In this document: positions 17,759 to 27,368 of the stretch, piece after piece | Position numbering within the stretch: the first letter of the stretch is position 1 | How the letters are laid out: each line of letters begins with the position of its first letter | Assembly: GCF_030150205.1 (NCBI RefSeq) | Contig: NZ_JASLGT010000007.1 | Coordinates: forward strand, 1-63,064 | Origin: Niabella sp. | GTDB taxonomy: Bacteria > Bacteroidota > Bacteroidia > Chitinophagales > Chitinophagaceae | Direction of reading: 5' to 3' | Length of the DNA stretch: 63,064 nucleotides | Notes under the pieces: model-generated | Databases searched by the model: none | Told to the model about the DNA's origin: nothing | The model's input: only the letters and a program-made list of their open reading frames with translations | Translations under genes and position numbers: made by a program

Positions 17759-20700
17759 CTGAAGAAATTAAAAAAGATATTACTCATTGTTACAGGGAGC
17801 CTTTTAGGCCTTGTAATTATCCTGTGGCTGGCCTTGCAAACCCCCGGTGTTCAGAACTGGCTCATCAGCAAGGTAACAAAACGGTTGTCTAAAGACCTCC
17901 AGACCCGGATCGATATCCGCCACGTTGATTTTTCCCTGTTTAATAAAATGCATTTGCAAGGGGTGCTGGTGGAAGACCGGCAGAAGGATACCATCCTTAG
18001 CGCCGGGGAGATCACCGTTAATATCACCGATTGGTTTTTTCTTAAAAAGAATATCGAGCTCAAATACATCGGGCTTACCGATGCCTACATCCAGCTGCAG
18101 CGTACCGATTCTGTTTGGCGGCACCAGTTCCTGCTGGATTATTTCAGTACACCGGCAAGCAAAACGCCCAAGAAAGAGGGTGCCATTAATATTGCTTTCC
18201 GGAAAGTAGATCTCCGGAACATCCTGTTCAGGAAAAAGGATGCCTGGACGGGTGAAGACCTTACGTTTTCACTGACCTCGCTGCATGTGGATCCAAAAAA
18301 CATCGACTTCGACCGGAAGCTGATCGATATCAACGCCCTGGTCATCAACAAGCCCTATGTAGCCCTGCGATCCTATGACGGGAATAAACCGGCAACGGAA
18401 ACCCGGGACGAGGCCCCTGCAAAACCGGTGAAAATGAAAACGCCCCATCCGCAGGAACTGGAATGGAACGGCGGCCGCTGGGAAGTAAAAGCCGGCCATA
18501 TTGAAATCAACAACGGAACCTTTAAAACGGATAATGATACCATCCCTCCGGATCCCGGCGTATTTGATGGCCGGCATATTGAATTTGCAAAGATCGATAT
18601 CAACCTCCGGAAAGTGCGCTGGTGGATGGATACCATTACCACACAGATCGACCTCACAACAACAGAAAGAAGCGGGCTGATGGTAAAAAAACTGGCCGCC
18701 AATGCCAAGGTCACACCCCGGGAGATCACCTTTAATAACCTGGATCTGCAGACGAACGACAGCCGGATCACGGATTACTACAGCATGAAGTTTACCAGCT
18801 TCTCAAGCATGAACCACTATATTTCGGAGGTGCATATGGAAGGCCGGTTTAAAAAGGCAAATGTGAACAGCGATGATATTGCCTTCTTTGCCCCCGCTAT
18901 GCGTACCTGGAAAAAGAAGATCATTTTGAGCGGCGATATTAAGGGACCGGTGGCATCCCTCACGGGTCATAAACTGGAGATACAGGCCGGTAACCAAACC
19001 TATTTTGCAGGCGATGCCACGCTGAGCGGGCTGCCCGATATCAATGAAACCTTTATCGATATTAAAGCCAATGATTTCCGGACCACGTATGCGGATGCGC
19101 TTGCCTTTGCACCAGCCCTGAAACAGGTAAGCGTACCGGATCTGGCACGCTTGCAATACCTGAACTTTGTGGGAAGTTATACCGGCTTTATCCGCGACTT
19201 TGTAACCTATGGTACGTTGCGTACTGCATTGGGAACGGTTAAAACGGATGTAAACATGAAACTCCCGGAAACGGGCAAACCGGTATACTCCGGCAATGTA
19301 TCAACCGACAATTTTAACCTGGGTCCCTTTTTAAAGAATGCAGACCTGGGCTTTGTAAGCTTTAATGCCAAACTAAAAGGAGCCGGCTTTGACCCGGCCA
19401 GCGGAAGCGTGGCGCTTTCGGCTGCTGTTAATTATGTAGATTTTAATCAATACCGTTACAAGAACATTACGGCCGACGGAGAGATTAATAATAAGGTATT
19501 TGATGGCAAGCTGAAGATCAGCGATCCCAATGCCGACCTGGATCTGAACGGGCTGGTGGATTTCAGTAAAGCGACGCCTGCTTTTAATTTTGTATCCGAT
19601 ATCCGCAAGATCCGTTTCAAAACACTCAATCTTTTCCAGGAAAATATTGAGCTTACGGGTAAGATCAATGCCCAGTTCACCGGAAAATCGATTGATGACT
19701 TCCTGGGGCACGCCACGGTTACCGATGCGGTGCTGGTACGCAATGATGCGCCCCTGTCCTTCGACTCCCTGGCCATTTATTCTTCGCAGGAAGACGATAA
19801 GAAACGGCTTCATATTGCTTCCAATGAATTTTCGGTAGACCTTTTTGGCATTTACAATATCCGGGACCTGCCCAATTCCGTTATCGGGTTCCTGAACCGT
19901 TATTACCCGGCCTACATCAAACCACCCACACGAACGGTTAAAGAGCAGGCATTTTCCTTTGAGATCAAAACCCATAATTTCGATGCTTTTACGCCCATTA
20001 TCGACAGCAGCCTGGGCGGACTTAACAATGCGTCCATTACAGGAAGCATTAATACCTTTACCAACAGCCTGGCGCTGGATGCGGAAGTGCCCTTCTTTAG
20101 TTACGACCGTTTAAAATTCAATGATGTTTCCTTAACGGGAAGGGGTAATTATGACAGCCTTTCCCTTGCCGGAAGGACCACCAATATCCTTATTGGCGAT
20201 AGTTTAAATGTGCCGCTGGCGCTCTTTAATATTTCTGCCAAAAATGATGTATCCCGGGTGATGATCTATTCCGGCGGTGCGGCGGGACTTGACCAGGCCC
20301 GGCTGAATACCGTGGTACGCACCTACAGCAATGGGGTTAAGATTGATTTTGCGCCCTCCTCCTTTGTGCTTAACGGTAAAACCTGGAACATTGAGAATAA
20401 CGGAGAATTAGAGTTCCGGCAGAATGTTCCCGCACACGGACAGCTGGTATTACGGGAAAGCAGCCAGGAAATACGCATCCGCACCCTGCCCTCGGATGTG
20501 GGCAGCTGGAACGACATTGCGGTTACGTTGAAAGATCTGAACCTGGGAGATATTTCCAAATACATTGTGCCGGATAACCGGCTGGAAGGATTGGCTTCCG
20601 GCGACTTCCTCCTGGAGAACCCGGGTAAGAACATGCGGATCATCTCCAACAATTTTATGGGAAGAGCCATCCGGTTTGATAATGATTCCCTGGGCGATAT

Positions 20701-22705
20701 ATCGGCCCGGATGGTGTTTGATCTGGCCACCATGGAATTAGCGGTAAACGGTAAAACCATGCACCCGCAGCAAAAAGACCTGGCCTTTAACATCAACCTC
20801 TTTTTAAAAGACCATCAAAGCCAGCAGCGCAATATCATATCGCTTAATGCTACCAGCTTCGATATAAAATATATCAACCGGTTCCTGGGCTTTTTATTCT
20901 CCGATATGCAGGGAGAGGTAACGGGCAAATTTGATCTGACAGGGCCTTTTGACCAGCTGAATATTGTGGGCAAGGGTCGTTTACATAAGGCGGGGTTAAG
21001 GGTAAACTTTACCCAATGCTACTACGCCCTGGAAGACAATGAAATTGAGCTAAAGAAAGACACCATCAACCTGGATGGCATCGTTTTAAGGGATACGATC
21101 ACCAACAACCCGGTTTACCTGCAGGGAAGCATTGCACATAATTCCTTTAAGAATATGTTCTTTGATGTGAACGTATCGACCCGTAAACCCGGTACCCGCG
21201 GCGCTGCCAACAACCGGCCGGTGCAGGTGTTGAATACCACCTATAATGATAACAAAACATTCTATGGCAAGGTAAGAGCCACCGGTTCCTTTTCACTGGT
21301 GGGTCAGGAAGACAATGCCTATATGAAAATAGATGCCATTGCTTCCAGTAATGATGAAAGCTCCTTTACCATTGCCTCCTCCAGTTCCAAGGCCGGCCAG
21401 ATGCCGGACTGGCTGGTAGAACGGAAATTTGGAGAAGTGATCGGCGACAGTGTTTACCGGGACAAGACCAGCAAGATCACCTACGACCTGGACGTAACTG
21501 CTAACCCCAAGGTAGAAATGAAATTTGTAATGGACGACCTTACGGGGGATGAGATCAAAGGACGGGGATCCGGCACCCTGAACATTCACTCGGGCTCTAC
21601 AGAACCGCTCAGCATTCACGGGCGTTTTGATATTACTGAAGGAAGTTATAATTACACCTTCCAGTCCTTCTTTAAAAAACCTTTTGAAATAAAGAAAGGC
21701 GGCGAAAACTATATTTCCTGGACGGGCGATCCCATCAGGGCTAACCTGAACCTGGAAGCCCAGTACAAGGCAGAACGGGTTAGTTTTTCTCCACTTGCAA
21801 AGATCAATATCGACCAGGCCTATGCCAATACCCGGGAAAACGTTTACGTAACGGCCATGCTTACCGGTTTGCTGTCGAAGCCCGATTTTAAATTCCGGCT
21901 GGAACTGGATCCGAACAGTAAATACCGGAACGACTTTAATATCACCAACGCGCTGCAACAGATCGAGACCAATGAAACCGAGGTGACCCGCCAGGTTACC
22001 TATCTCATCGTTTTCAATAGTTTTGCACCGCCCGAAACCGGTTCCAATTTTGGAAGTACCGTAAATGAATTTACTTACAATACCATTTCCAGCTTATCCG
22101 GATTGTTCTTTAACGAGATCAATAAAAAACTGAACAACGAGCTTACAAAGATCCTGGGCGCCGATGTCAGCGTCGTATTTAACGGTTCGGTCTATAACCG
22201 CAATATCTTATCAACCCCCAGCAATAATTTCGACATCAACCAGGCCAATGTGAACGGGGCCATACTGGTACCCCTGTTTAAAGACCGGTTTGTGATCTCC
22301 CTGGGCAGCTCTATGGAAGTGCCGCTGGCCTCCTCCATTCAGCAAAGCGTTCAGTTTTTACCCGATGTAACAGCCGCCTGGATGCTGAACCAGAGCGGTA
22401 GCATCCGGCTGAACTTTTTTTACCGGGAAAACCTGGATTACCTGACCACCAACAGTACCGGGGCCGCCAAACTGAAACGGACCGGGGGCGGTATCTCCTT
22501 CCGCAAAGAATTTGACACCCTGGGAGAGATCTTCCGCAATGTGCGCAAACAGGTACAGCGGGAGATGTTGCTGCAAAGTCCTGGCCGACCCGATTCCTCA
22601 AAACCACCCACACCAGATTCTTCCCTGCAAAAACGGGTGGAACCGGCAATAATGGAGCAGAAGAAGCAACCGCTTTCGGCGTCACCGAAGGAGAAGGTCG
22701 ATTGA
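17759..22705 (+). CDS. TamB-like (DUF490) translocation/assembly module protein
   Basis: This is a very large protein of about 1648 residues. The open frame reaches back to 17747 and encodes KKLKKILLIVTGSLL plus a hydrophobic anchor before LALQTPGVQNWL, the classic TamB N-terminus. The body consists of AsmA/TamB-like beta-taco repeats, and the C-terminal ~400 residues carry the DUF490 domain (GSGTLNIHSG, ITEGSYNYTFQ, LTGLLSKPDFKFRLELD). It should span the periplasm and move phospholipids or assist outer-membrane assembly. No ATG occurs before the hydrophobic segment. CTG at 17759 is a guess, and the first conventional start codon is TTG at 17834, which would drop the anchor. Confidence 0.85.
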   Translation: MKKLKKILLIVTGSLLGLVIILWLALQTPGVQNWLISKVTKRLSKDLQTRIDIRHVDFSLFNKMHLQGVLVEDRQKDTILSAGEITVNITDWFFLKKNIELKYIGLTDAYIQLQRTDSVWRHQFLLDYFSTPASKTPKKEGAINIAFRKVDLRNILFRKKDAWTGEDLTFSLTSLHVDPKNIDFDRKLIDINALVINKPYVALRSYDGNKPATETRDEAPAKPVKMKTPHPQELEWNGGRWEVKAGHIEINNGTFKTDNDTIPPDPGVFDGRHIEFAKIDINLRKVRWWMDTITTQIDLTTTERSGLMVKKLAANAKVTPREITFNNLDLQTNDSRITDYYSMKFTSFSSMNHYISEVHMEGRFKKANVNSDDIAFFAPAMRTWKKKIILSGDIKGPVASLTGHKLEIQAGNQTYFAGDATLSGLPDINETFIDIKANDFRTTYADALAFAPALKQVSVPDLARLQYLNFVGSYTGFIRDFVTYGTLRTALGTVKTDVNMKLPETGKPVYSGNVSTDNFNLGPFLKNADLGFVSFNAKLKGAGFDPASGSVALSAAVNYVDFNQYRYKNITADGEINNKVFDGKLKISDPNADLDLNGLVDFSKATPAFNFVSDIRKIRFKTLNLFQENIELTGKINAQFTGKSIDDFLGHATVTDAVLVRNDAPLSFDSLAIYSSQEDDKKRLHIASNEFSVDLFGIYNIRDLPNSVIGFLNRYYPAYIKPPTRTVKEQAFSFEIKTHNFDAFTPIIDSSLGGLNNASITGSINTFTNSLALDAEVPFFSYDRLKFNDVSLTGRGNYDSLSLAGRTTNILIGDSLNVPLALFNISAKNDVSRVMIYSGGAAGLDQARLNTVVRTYSNGVKIDFAPSSFVLNGKTWNIENNGELEFRQNVPAHGQLVLRESSQEIRIRTLPSDVGSWNDIAVTLKDLNLGDISKYIVPDNRLEGLASGDFLLENPGKNMRIISNNFMGRAIRFDNDSLGDISARMVFDLATMELAVNGKTMHPQQKDLAFNINLFLKDHQSQQRNIISLNATSFDIKYINRFLGFLFSDMQGEVTGKFDLTGPFDQLNIVGKGRLHKAGLRVNFTQCYYALEDNEIELKKDTINLDGIVLRDTITNNPVYLQGSIAHNSFKNMFFDVNVSTRKPGTRGAANNRPVQVLNTTYNDNKTFYGKVRATGSFSLVGQEDNAYMKIDAIASSNDESSFTIASSSSKAGQMPDWLVERKFGEVIGDSVYRDKTSKITYDLDVTANPKVEMKFVMDDLTGDEIKGRGSGTLNIHSGSTEPLSIHGRFDITEGSYNYTFQSFFKKPFEIKKGGENYISWTGDPIRANLNLEAQYKAERVSFSPLAKINIDQAYANTRENVYVTAMLTGLLSKPDFKFRLELDPNSKYRNDFNITNALQQIETNETEVTRQVTYLIVFNSFAPPETGSNFGSTVNEFTYNTISSLSGLFFNEINKKLNNELTKILGADVSVVFNGSVYNRNILSTPSNNFDINQANVNGAILVPLFKDRFVISLGSSMEVPLASSIQQSVQFLPDVTAAWMLNQSGSIRLNFFYRENLDYLTTNSTGAAKLKRTGGGISFRKEFDTLGEIFRNVRKQVQREMLLQSPGRPDSSKPPTPDSSLQKRVEPAIMEQKKQPLSASPKEKVD

Positions 22706-23083
22706 GGGGAGGGAATTTGAAAATTTGAAGATGTGGGAATGTGGAAATAAGCTGTCAGCTTCAGCCTTTAGCATTCAGCATCGATCATCAGGTGGTAGTT
22801 CCCAGTCTTTAGTTATCAGTCTTCAGATGATATATAACCGGGATTGGAGATGTGCATCAAGCATGGAACCGGATCCCAACTTTAAACAGCTTTCAGCTTT
22901 CAGCGTTCAGCCTTTAGCTTTTAGCCATCAGCCGTTTACCAAGCATCAAACGAAATCGAACCTGGAACTTTAAACATTAAAACAGGCCTTTAGCTTTTAG
23001 CATCGATCATCAGGTAGTAAACGGATCTAACCCGCCACGGCGGGCACGCCTGAAACTTGAAACCTCAAACCTGAAACAACGAC
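22706..23083. repeat. 378-bp mosaic of intergenic repeat words
   Basis: No gene is present. The stretch combines ggaatttgaaaatttg and gtgggaatgtgga heptads, several gctttcagc/cagcctttagc words, atcgatcatcaggt repeated at ~22780 and ~23000, and a partial copy of the dispersed repeat at 22841-22880. It ends in gaaacttgaaacctcaaacctgaaac. It lies between the convergent TamB-like and dxs genes. Confidence 0.7.
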
Positions 23084-25030
23084 TTAAACCCTAACCCCTC
23101 CCATTGTAACGGTGATTTTCTCGTTCATCATTTCCCGTACCGCCGTTACAATGCCCTCTGCATCATAGCCACATTCCCGGTGCAGTTCCTTGGGTGTGCC
23201 GTGCTCTACGATGCGGTCCGGGATACCCAGGATCCGTACCTCGTTCTTATAGCCATGTGCGGCCATAAATTCCAGTACGGCAGTTCCAATGCCCCCGATA
23301 ACGGTACCGTCTTCCACGGTGATCAGTTTGGGATATTTCTGACAGGCTTCATGCAACAGTTCTTCATCCAGGGGTTTTGCAAAACGCAGATCATAATGCC
23401 CCGGCAAAATACCATCCTGGTGCAGGGTACGGATAGCGGACGCTGCAAAATTTCCGGGATGGCCAAAGCTCAGGATGGCGATATCTTTGCCTTCCTTTAA
23501 CCGGCGGCCTTTACCGATGGCAACTTCTTCCATAGGTGTGCGCCATTCCGGCATCACCCCTTCCCCGCGCGGATAACGGATCACAAAAGGAAATGCATTC
23601 TTTTCCAGTTGTGCGGTGTACATCAGGTTCCGCAGCTCCGACTCATTCATGGGGGCGCTGATGATCATATTGGGAATACAACGGAAATAAGCAATATCAT
23701 AACAGCCATGATGGGTTGGACCATCATCCCCTACCAACCCGGCCCTGTCTAAGCAAAAGATCACCGGCAGCTGCTGAATGGCTACATCATGCACGGCCTG
23801 ATCATAGGCCCGCTGCATAAAGGAGGAATAGATATTACAAAAAACCCGCAGTCCCTGGGTAGCCATGCCTGCGCTGAGCGTAACGGCATGTTGCTCACAA
23901 ATACCCACATCCAAAGCACGGTTGGGCATTTGCTCCATCATATATTTTAAAGAACCACCCGATGGCATGGCCGGGGTAATTCCAAAGATCCGGTCATTTT
24001 TTTCTGCCAGTTCAATGATCGTTTTACCAAATACATCCTGGTACTTGGGAGGCTGGGGCGTGTCAAAAGTCTTTTTAATAATTTCTCCCGTCACTTTATC
24101 AAACAGGCCCGGTGCATGCCACTTGGTTTGGTCTTTTTCAGCCAGCGCATACCCCTTGCCTTTCGTAGTGATCACGTGCAGGATCTTGGGGCCGCTGATC
24201 TGTTTCAGATCCTTTAAAGTATCTACCAGCTTGGTGATATTATGCCCGTCGATGGGACCGAAATACCGCAGCTTCAGCGATTCAAAAAGATTCGAATTGC
24301 TGTTCAGCATGCCTTTCAATCCTTCCGCCAGCTTATGTGCGATGCTCTTGGAAATGGTTTTACCCACCGGCAGTTTATTCAGCGCATTCCATACATCGTC
24401 CTTAAACTTATTGTATTTTGGAGAAATGGTAATATCTGTAAGATATTCCTTCAGCGCACCAACGTTCGGATCAATGCCAATGCCATTGTCATTGAGGATG
24501 ATCAGCATATCGGTATTCGATACCCCGGCATGGTTCATGGCTTCAAACGCCATCCCCGCCGTCATGGAGCCATCGCCGATCACCGCCACTACCTTGCGCT
24601 CTTTTTCGCCTTTATATTTTGCGGCAATCGCCATCCCCAAAGCCGCCGAAATAGAGGTAGAGGAATGTCCCACACCAAAAGTGTCATATTCGCTTTCCGA
24701 TATTTTTGGAAACCCGCTTAGCCCGTTGTATTTACGGTTGGTCTCAAAACGGTCCCGGCGGCCGGTAATGATCTTGTGACCGTAAGCCTGGTGGCCTACG
24801 TCCCAAACCAGCAGGTCTTCGGGTGTATTGTACACATAATGCAATGCAGTGGTCAGTTCCACCACTCCCAGGCTGGCCGCAAAATGCCCGCCATGTACAC
24901 TTACCACATCAATAATGTACTGTCTGAGTTCATCGCAAAATTCGTGAAGTTTGTCTTCCGGTATCTTTTTCAGATCCGCAGGTGTATTCACTTGCTGCAA
25001 AAGAGGTCCTGGAGTTATTGCCATTCGCAT
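23084..25030 (-). CDS. dxs: 1-deoxy-D-xylulose-5-phosphate synthase
   Basis: DXS condenses pyruvate and glyceraldehyde 3-phosphate using thiamine diphosphate, the first step of the MEP isoprenoid pathway. The 648-residue length is typical. Motifs include DVGHQAYGHKIITGRR, the ThDP-binding VIGDGSMTAGMAFEAMNHAG, GPIDGHNI, the catalytic CEQHAVTLSAGMA and CLDRAGLVGDDGPTHHG. The frame is open further upstream, but the ATG at 25030 lies 11 bases after a -7 box (25042-25050), which favours this start. Confidence 0.96.
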   Translation of the reverse strand: MRMAITPGPLLQQVNTPADLKKIPEDKLHEFCDELRQYIIDVVSVHGGHFAASLGVVELTTALHYVYNTPEDLLVWDVGHQAYGHKIITGRRDRFETNRKYNGLSGFPKISESEYDTFGVGHSSTSISAALGMAIAAKYKGEKERKVVAVIGDGSMTAGMAFEAMNHAGVSNTDMLIILNDNGIGIDPNVGALKEYLTDITISPKYNKFKDDVWNALNKLPVGKTISKSIAHKLAEGLKGMLNSNSNLFESLKLRYFGPIDGHNITKLVDTLKDLKQISGPKILHVITTKGKGYALAEKDQTKWHAPGLFDKVTGEIIKKTFDTPQPPKYQDVFGKTIIELAEKNDRIFGITPAMPSGGSLKYMMEQMPNRALDVGICEQHAVTLSAGMATQGLRVFCNIYSSFMQRAYDQAVHDVAIQQLPVIFCLDRAGLVGDDGPTHHGCYDIAYFRCIPNMIISAPMNESELRNLMYTAQLEKNAFPFVIRYPRGEGVMPEWRTPMEEVAIGKGRRLKEGKDIAILSFGHPGNFAASAIRTLHQDGILPGHYDLRFAKPLDEELLHEACQKYPKLITVEDGTVIGGIGTAVLEFMAAHGYKNEVRILGIPDRIVEHGTPKELHRECGYDAEGIVTAVREMMNEKITVTMGGVRV

Positions 25031-25041
25031 CTGATTATGCT

Positions 25042-25050
25042 GCAAAAGTA
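25042..25050 (-). promoter_or_regulatory. -7 box upstream of dxs
   Basis: On the minus strand the sequence is TACTTTTGC, a TAnnTTTG match, 11 bases before the dxs ATG at 25030. It implies a leader of only about six bases. Confidence 0.55.
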
Positions 25051-25269
25051 CATAAATATTCCCGTTGTGAGGGAGTTTTCCTTCCCTGGCAGGGATGCCA
25101 CAGAAGCACTGAAACACAGAAGCTTAGGCATTTGTGACGAATATCCGGGAACACAAAGATGTAATAAAGACGTTTGCCCGGGTGTTCCCATATTTTCACG
25201 ATCGGAGCAACGACGCAACACACCTGAAAAAAATTCAGCGCTTCAATGCTTCTGTGACCATGCCCCACC

Positions 25270-26382
25270 TCAGGAGAGATCCAGTGTTTCGTAGGTTGTG
25301 AGCACATCGTCAAACACCGAAAAAACCGCCGGATAACCCGTTTTTACAAAACCGATACGGTCATCCATACGGATAGCCCGGGCAGGGCGGCTGGTAGCCA
25401 TTTCTACGGCCTCCTGTAGAGGAACACCTACAAAATCCAGGGCATTTTTCATGGCCTCCGGCATAGAGATGGCTGCCCCCGCCAGGCTTCCGGCTTTATC
25501 ACGGTAATACCCATCGATCATTTCAATATCCAGCCCCTGCCAGTCGAAACGGGGCTTTTGCCGCCCCAGGAAAGAGGCATCGCTGATGAGGAACAATTTG
25601 TCTCTTTTTTGCCGGTGGGCGATCCGGGCTGCCGCATAATGGCAATGCCCTCCATCCAGTATGATGGGCGCATACACGGCATCATTATCAAAACTGGCTC
25701 CTACCAACCCGCATTCCCGGTGCCCCAACTGAGTCATAGCGTTAAACAGGTGCGTGACCAGATTTATTCCCATAGAAAAATAACGCTGCGCCTGCTCGTA
25801 GTTCATCATCGAATGCCCGGCCGACAATACGATATCCGTTTTAAGCAGGCGTTCCAGTTGTGCATCGGTAAAACATTCCGGAGCAATGGTCATTACCTGT
25901 ATCACTCCCCCGCCCAGCTCAATGATCTCATCCAGCTCCCGGTCGGTGGGTTTACGGATGATCCGTTCGTCATGCGCTCCTTTTTTTGCCGGGTTCATGA
26001 AGGGGCCTTCCAGGTGCATGCCCAGTGTTCCGGGTTGTGCTTCGTTAAAACGGCGGATCGCATCCAACGCCGTACGTATGGTTTCCTGCGGGGAAGTGAT
26101 CAGCGTGGTAAGAAAAAAAGGCGTGGCATAGGTCCTGCTGGCCTGGTACATATCCTGCAGGGTTTCCTGGTCCGGGTCTTTTGAAAAGTAGCGCTCCGTT
26201 CCGCCATTCAGCTGGATATCGATAAAGCCCGCAGAGATATTGTTACCCTTCAGGTCTACCAGCGCTGCCGCCTCCGGAATTTCCGGTTGTACCGAAAGGA
26301 TCCGGCCTTTATCCACCAGGATGCAATGATCCGTTAATACCTCGCTGCCGGTATAAATAATGCCGTTATAGATTGCCTTCAT
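25270..26382 (-). CDS. nagA: N-acetylglucosamine-6-phosphate deacetylase
   Basis: NagA removes acetate from GlcNAc-6-phosphate to give glucosamine-6-phosphate for cell wall recycling or chitin-derived sugar use. The 370-residue amidohydrolase has FIDIQLNGG at the first metal region. Conserved metal and substrate residues follow in LGMHLEGPFMNPAKKGAH (Glu), VLSAGHSMM (His), THLFNAMTQLGHRE (His) and the catalytic Asp in LISDASF. The final strand, TGYPAVFSVFDD, is typical. The frame extends to a TTG, but the ATG at 26382 begins KAIYNGIIYTG, with a -7 box 14 bases upstream. Confidence 0.93.
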   Translation of the reverse strand: MKAIYNGIIYTGSEVLTDHCILVDKGRILSVQPEIPEAAALVDLKGNNISAGFIDIQLNGGTERYFSKDPDQETLQDMYQASRTYATPFFLTTLITSPQETIRTALDAIRRFNEAQPGTLGMHLEGPFMNPAKKGAHDERIIRKPTDRELDEIIELGGGVIQVMTIAPECFTDAQLERLLKTDIVLSAGHSMMNYEQAQRYFSMGINLVTHLFNAMTQLGHRECGLVGASFDNDAVYAPIILDGGHCHYAAARIAHRQKRDKLFLISDASFLGRQKPRFDWQGLDIEMIDGYYRDKAGSLAGAAISMPEAMKNALDFVGVPLQEAVEMATSRPARAIRMDDRIGFVKTGYPAVFSVFDDVLTTYETLDLS

Positions 26383-26396
26383 GGTAATGGGTTTAT

Positions 26397-26405
26397 GCAA
26401 ATATA
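26397..26405 (-). promoter_or_regulatory. -7 box upstream of nagA
   Basis: The minus strand reads TATATTTGC, a perfect TAnnTTTG box, 14 bases before the nagA ATG. It supports 26382 as the start. Confidence 0.6.
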
Positions 26406-26520
26406 ATGGTATTCGCCAGGCGGGCAGGGAGGTTTGAGGTTTAAGGTTTCACGTTGGATCCGTTTTGTTACTTGATGTAAAGACACTTCTTACAGTTCCG
26501 CACAGGCTGAAAACTAAAGG

Positions 26521-26686
26521 CTAAAGCTGAATGCCTGTTTCTGGTTAGATGGTGTTTCGTCCATGATGTGGAATCTCCAACGGAAACAAGATCATCGAAT
26601 ATGTCCGGGTCGTCATTTTCACATTCCCACATTTTCACATTCCCACATTTCCACATTTCCACATTTCCACATTTCCAAATTCCACA
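26521..26686 (-). repeat. Dispersed ~150-bp intergenic repeat, copy B (inverted)
   Basis: This is the reverse-complement counterpart of 11096-11244 with the same order of parts: gctgaatgcctg, ggttagatggtg, gatgtggaatctcc, the core at 26588-26614 (identical to copy A), then cacattcccacatttcc heptads. It occupies most of the 371-bp gap between the divergent nagA and dCMP deaminase genes, so its pyrimidine-rich end lies just upstream of the deaminase promoter. Confidence 0.85.
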
Positions 26687-26729
26687 TTCAATATTTTACA
26701 TTCTCCGAAAGGGAATCCCGCATCTCCTG

Positions 26730-26738
26730 TATATTTAC
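26730..26738 (+). promoter_or_regulatory. -7 box upstream of dCMP deaminase gene
   Basis: TATATTTAC is a close TAnnTTTG variant, 15 bases before the ATG at 26754 and immediately after the heptad repeat tract. Confidence 0.5.
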
Positions 26739-26753
26739 AGTAATTCAAACAAG

Positions 26754-27251
26754 ATGTCAAAGAGAACCGATTATATTTCCTGGGATGAATATTTTATGGG
26801 CGTGGCCCTGTTGTCTGGAAAGCGGAGCAAGGATCCCTCCACACAGGTAGGTGCCTGCATCGTAAATCAACAGAACAAGATCGTTGGTGTAGGGTATAAC
26901 GGATTGCCCATTGGCATTAGCGACGACCAGTTCCCCTGGCAAAACGAAGGCGATTTCCTGGAAACCAAGTATCCCTATGTTTGTCATGCAGAGCTCAATG
27001 CCATCCTGAACAATATCGGCATGAACCTTAGCGGCTGCAAGATCTACACCGCTTTATTTCCCTGCAATGAATGCAGCAAGGCCATTATACAATCCGGTAT
27101 CGGGGAAGTGATTTATTTGTCCGACAAATACGCCAGCAAGGAAAGCTTTATCGCGGCCAAGCGCATGTTGCAAACAGCCGGAGTTCAACTCCGGAAGATG
27201 ACGCCGGATGTAAATGAAGTTACGCTTTCCTTTGATGAAAAAAGTGTATGA
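26754..27251 (+). CDS. Deoxycytidylate (dCMP) deaminase
   Basis: The enzyme deaminates dCMP to dUMP and so feeds thymidylate synthesis. The 165-residue protein has the zinc signature VCHAELNAI (His and the catalytic Glu) and FPCNECSKAI (two Cys ligands), with the family's second site region VGACIVNQQNKIVGVGYNGLP. The reading frame is open upstream through the repeat tract, but the ATG at 26754 starts SKRTDYISWDEYFM, the expected N-terminus, 15 bases after a -7 box. Confidence 0.95.
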   Translation: MSKRTDYISWDEYFMGVALLSGKRSKDPSTQVGACIVNQQNKIVGVGYNGLPIGISDDQFPWQNEGDFLETKYPYVCHAELNAILNNIGMNLSGCKIYTALFPCNECSKAIIQSGIGEVIYLSDKYASKESFIAAKRMLQTAGVQLRKMTPDVNEVTLSFDEKSV

Positions 27252-27368
27252 ACTACCGGGTATCCGGAAGCATGCTTACAGGCTTTATAACAGCAACCCT
27301 ACGGCTCAAACAGACGGGCTAACGCTACGGGTCTGCCACAGGTGCCCACATCCGGTACTGCTTAATCA

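Noticed and set aside
26468..26662. Minus-strand frame encoding WKCGNVKMWECEN-type repeats, and its counterpart at 11013
   Set aside because: It lies within the dispersed intergenic repeat, and repeated heptads create open frames without a protein-like sequence.
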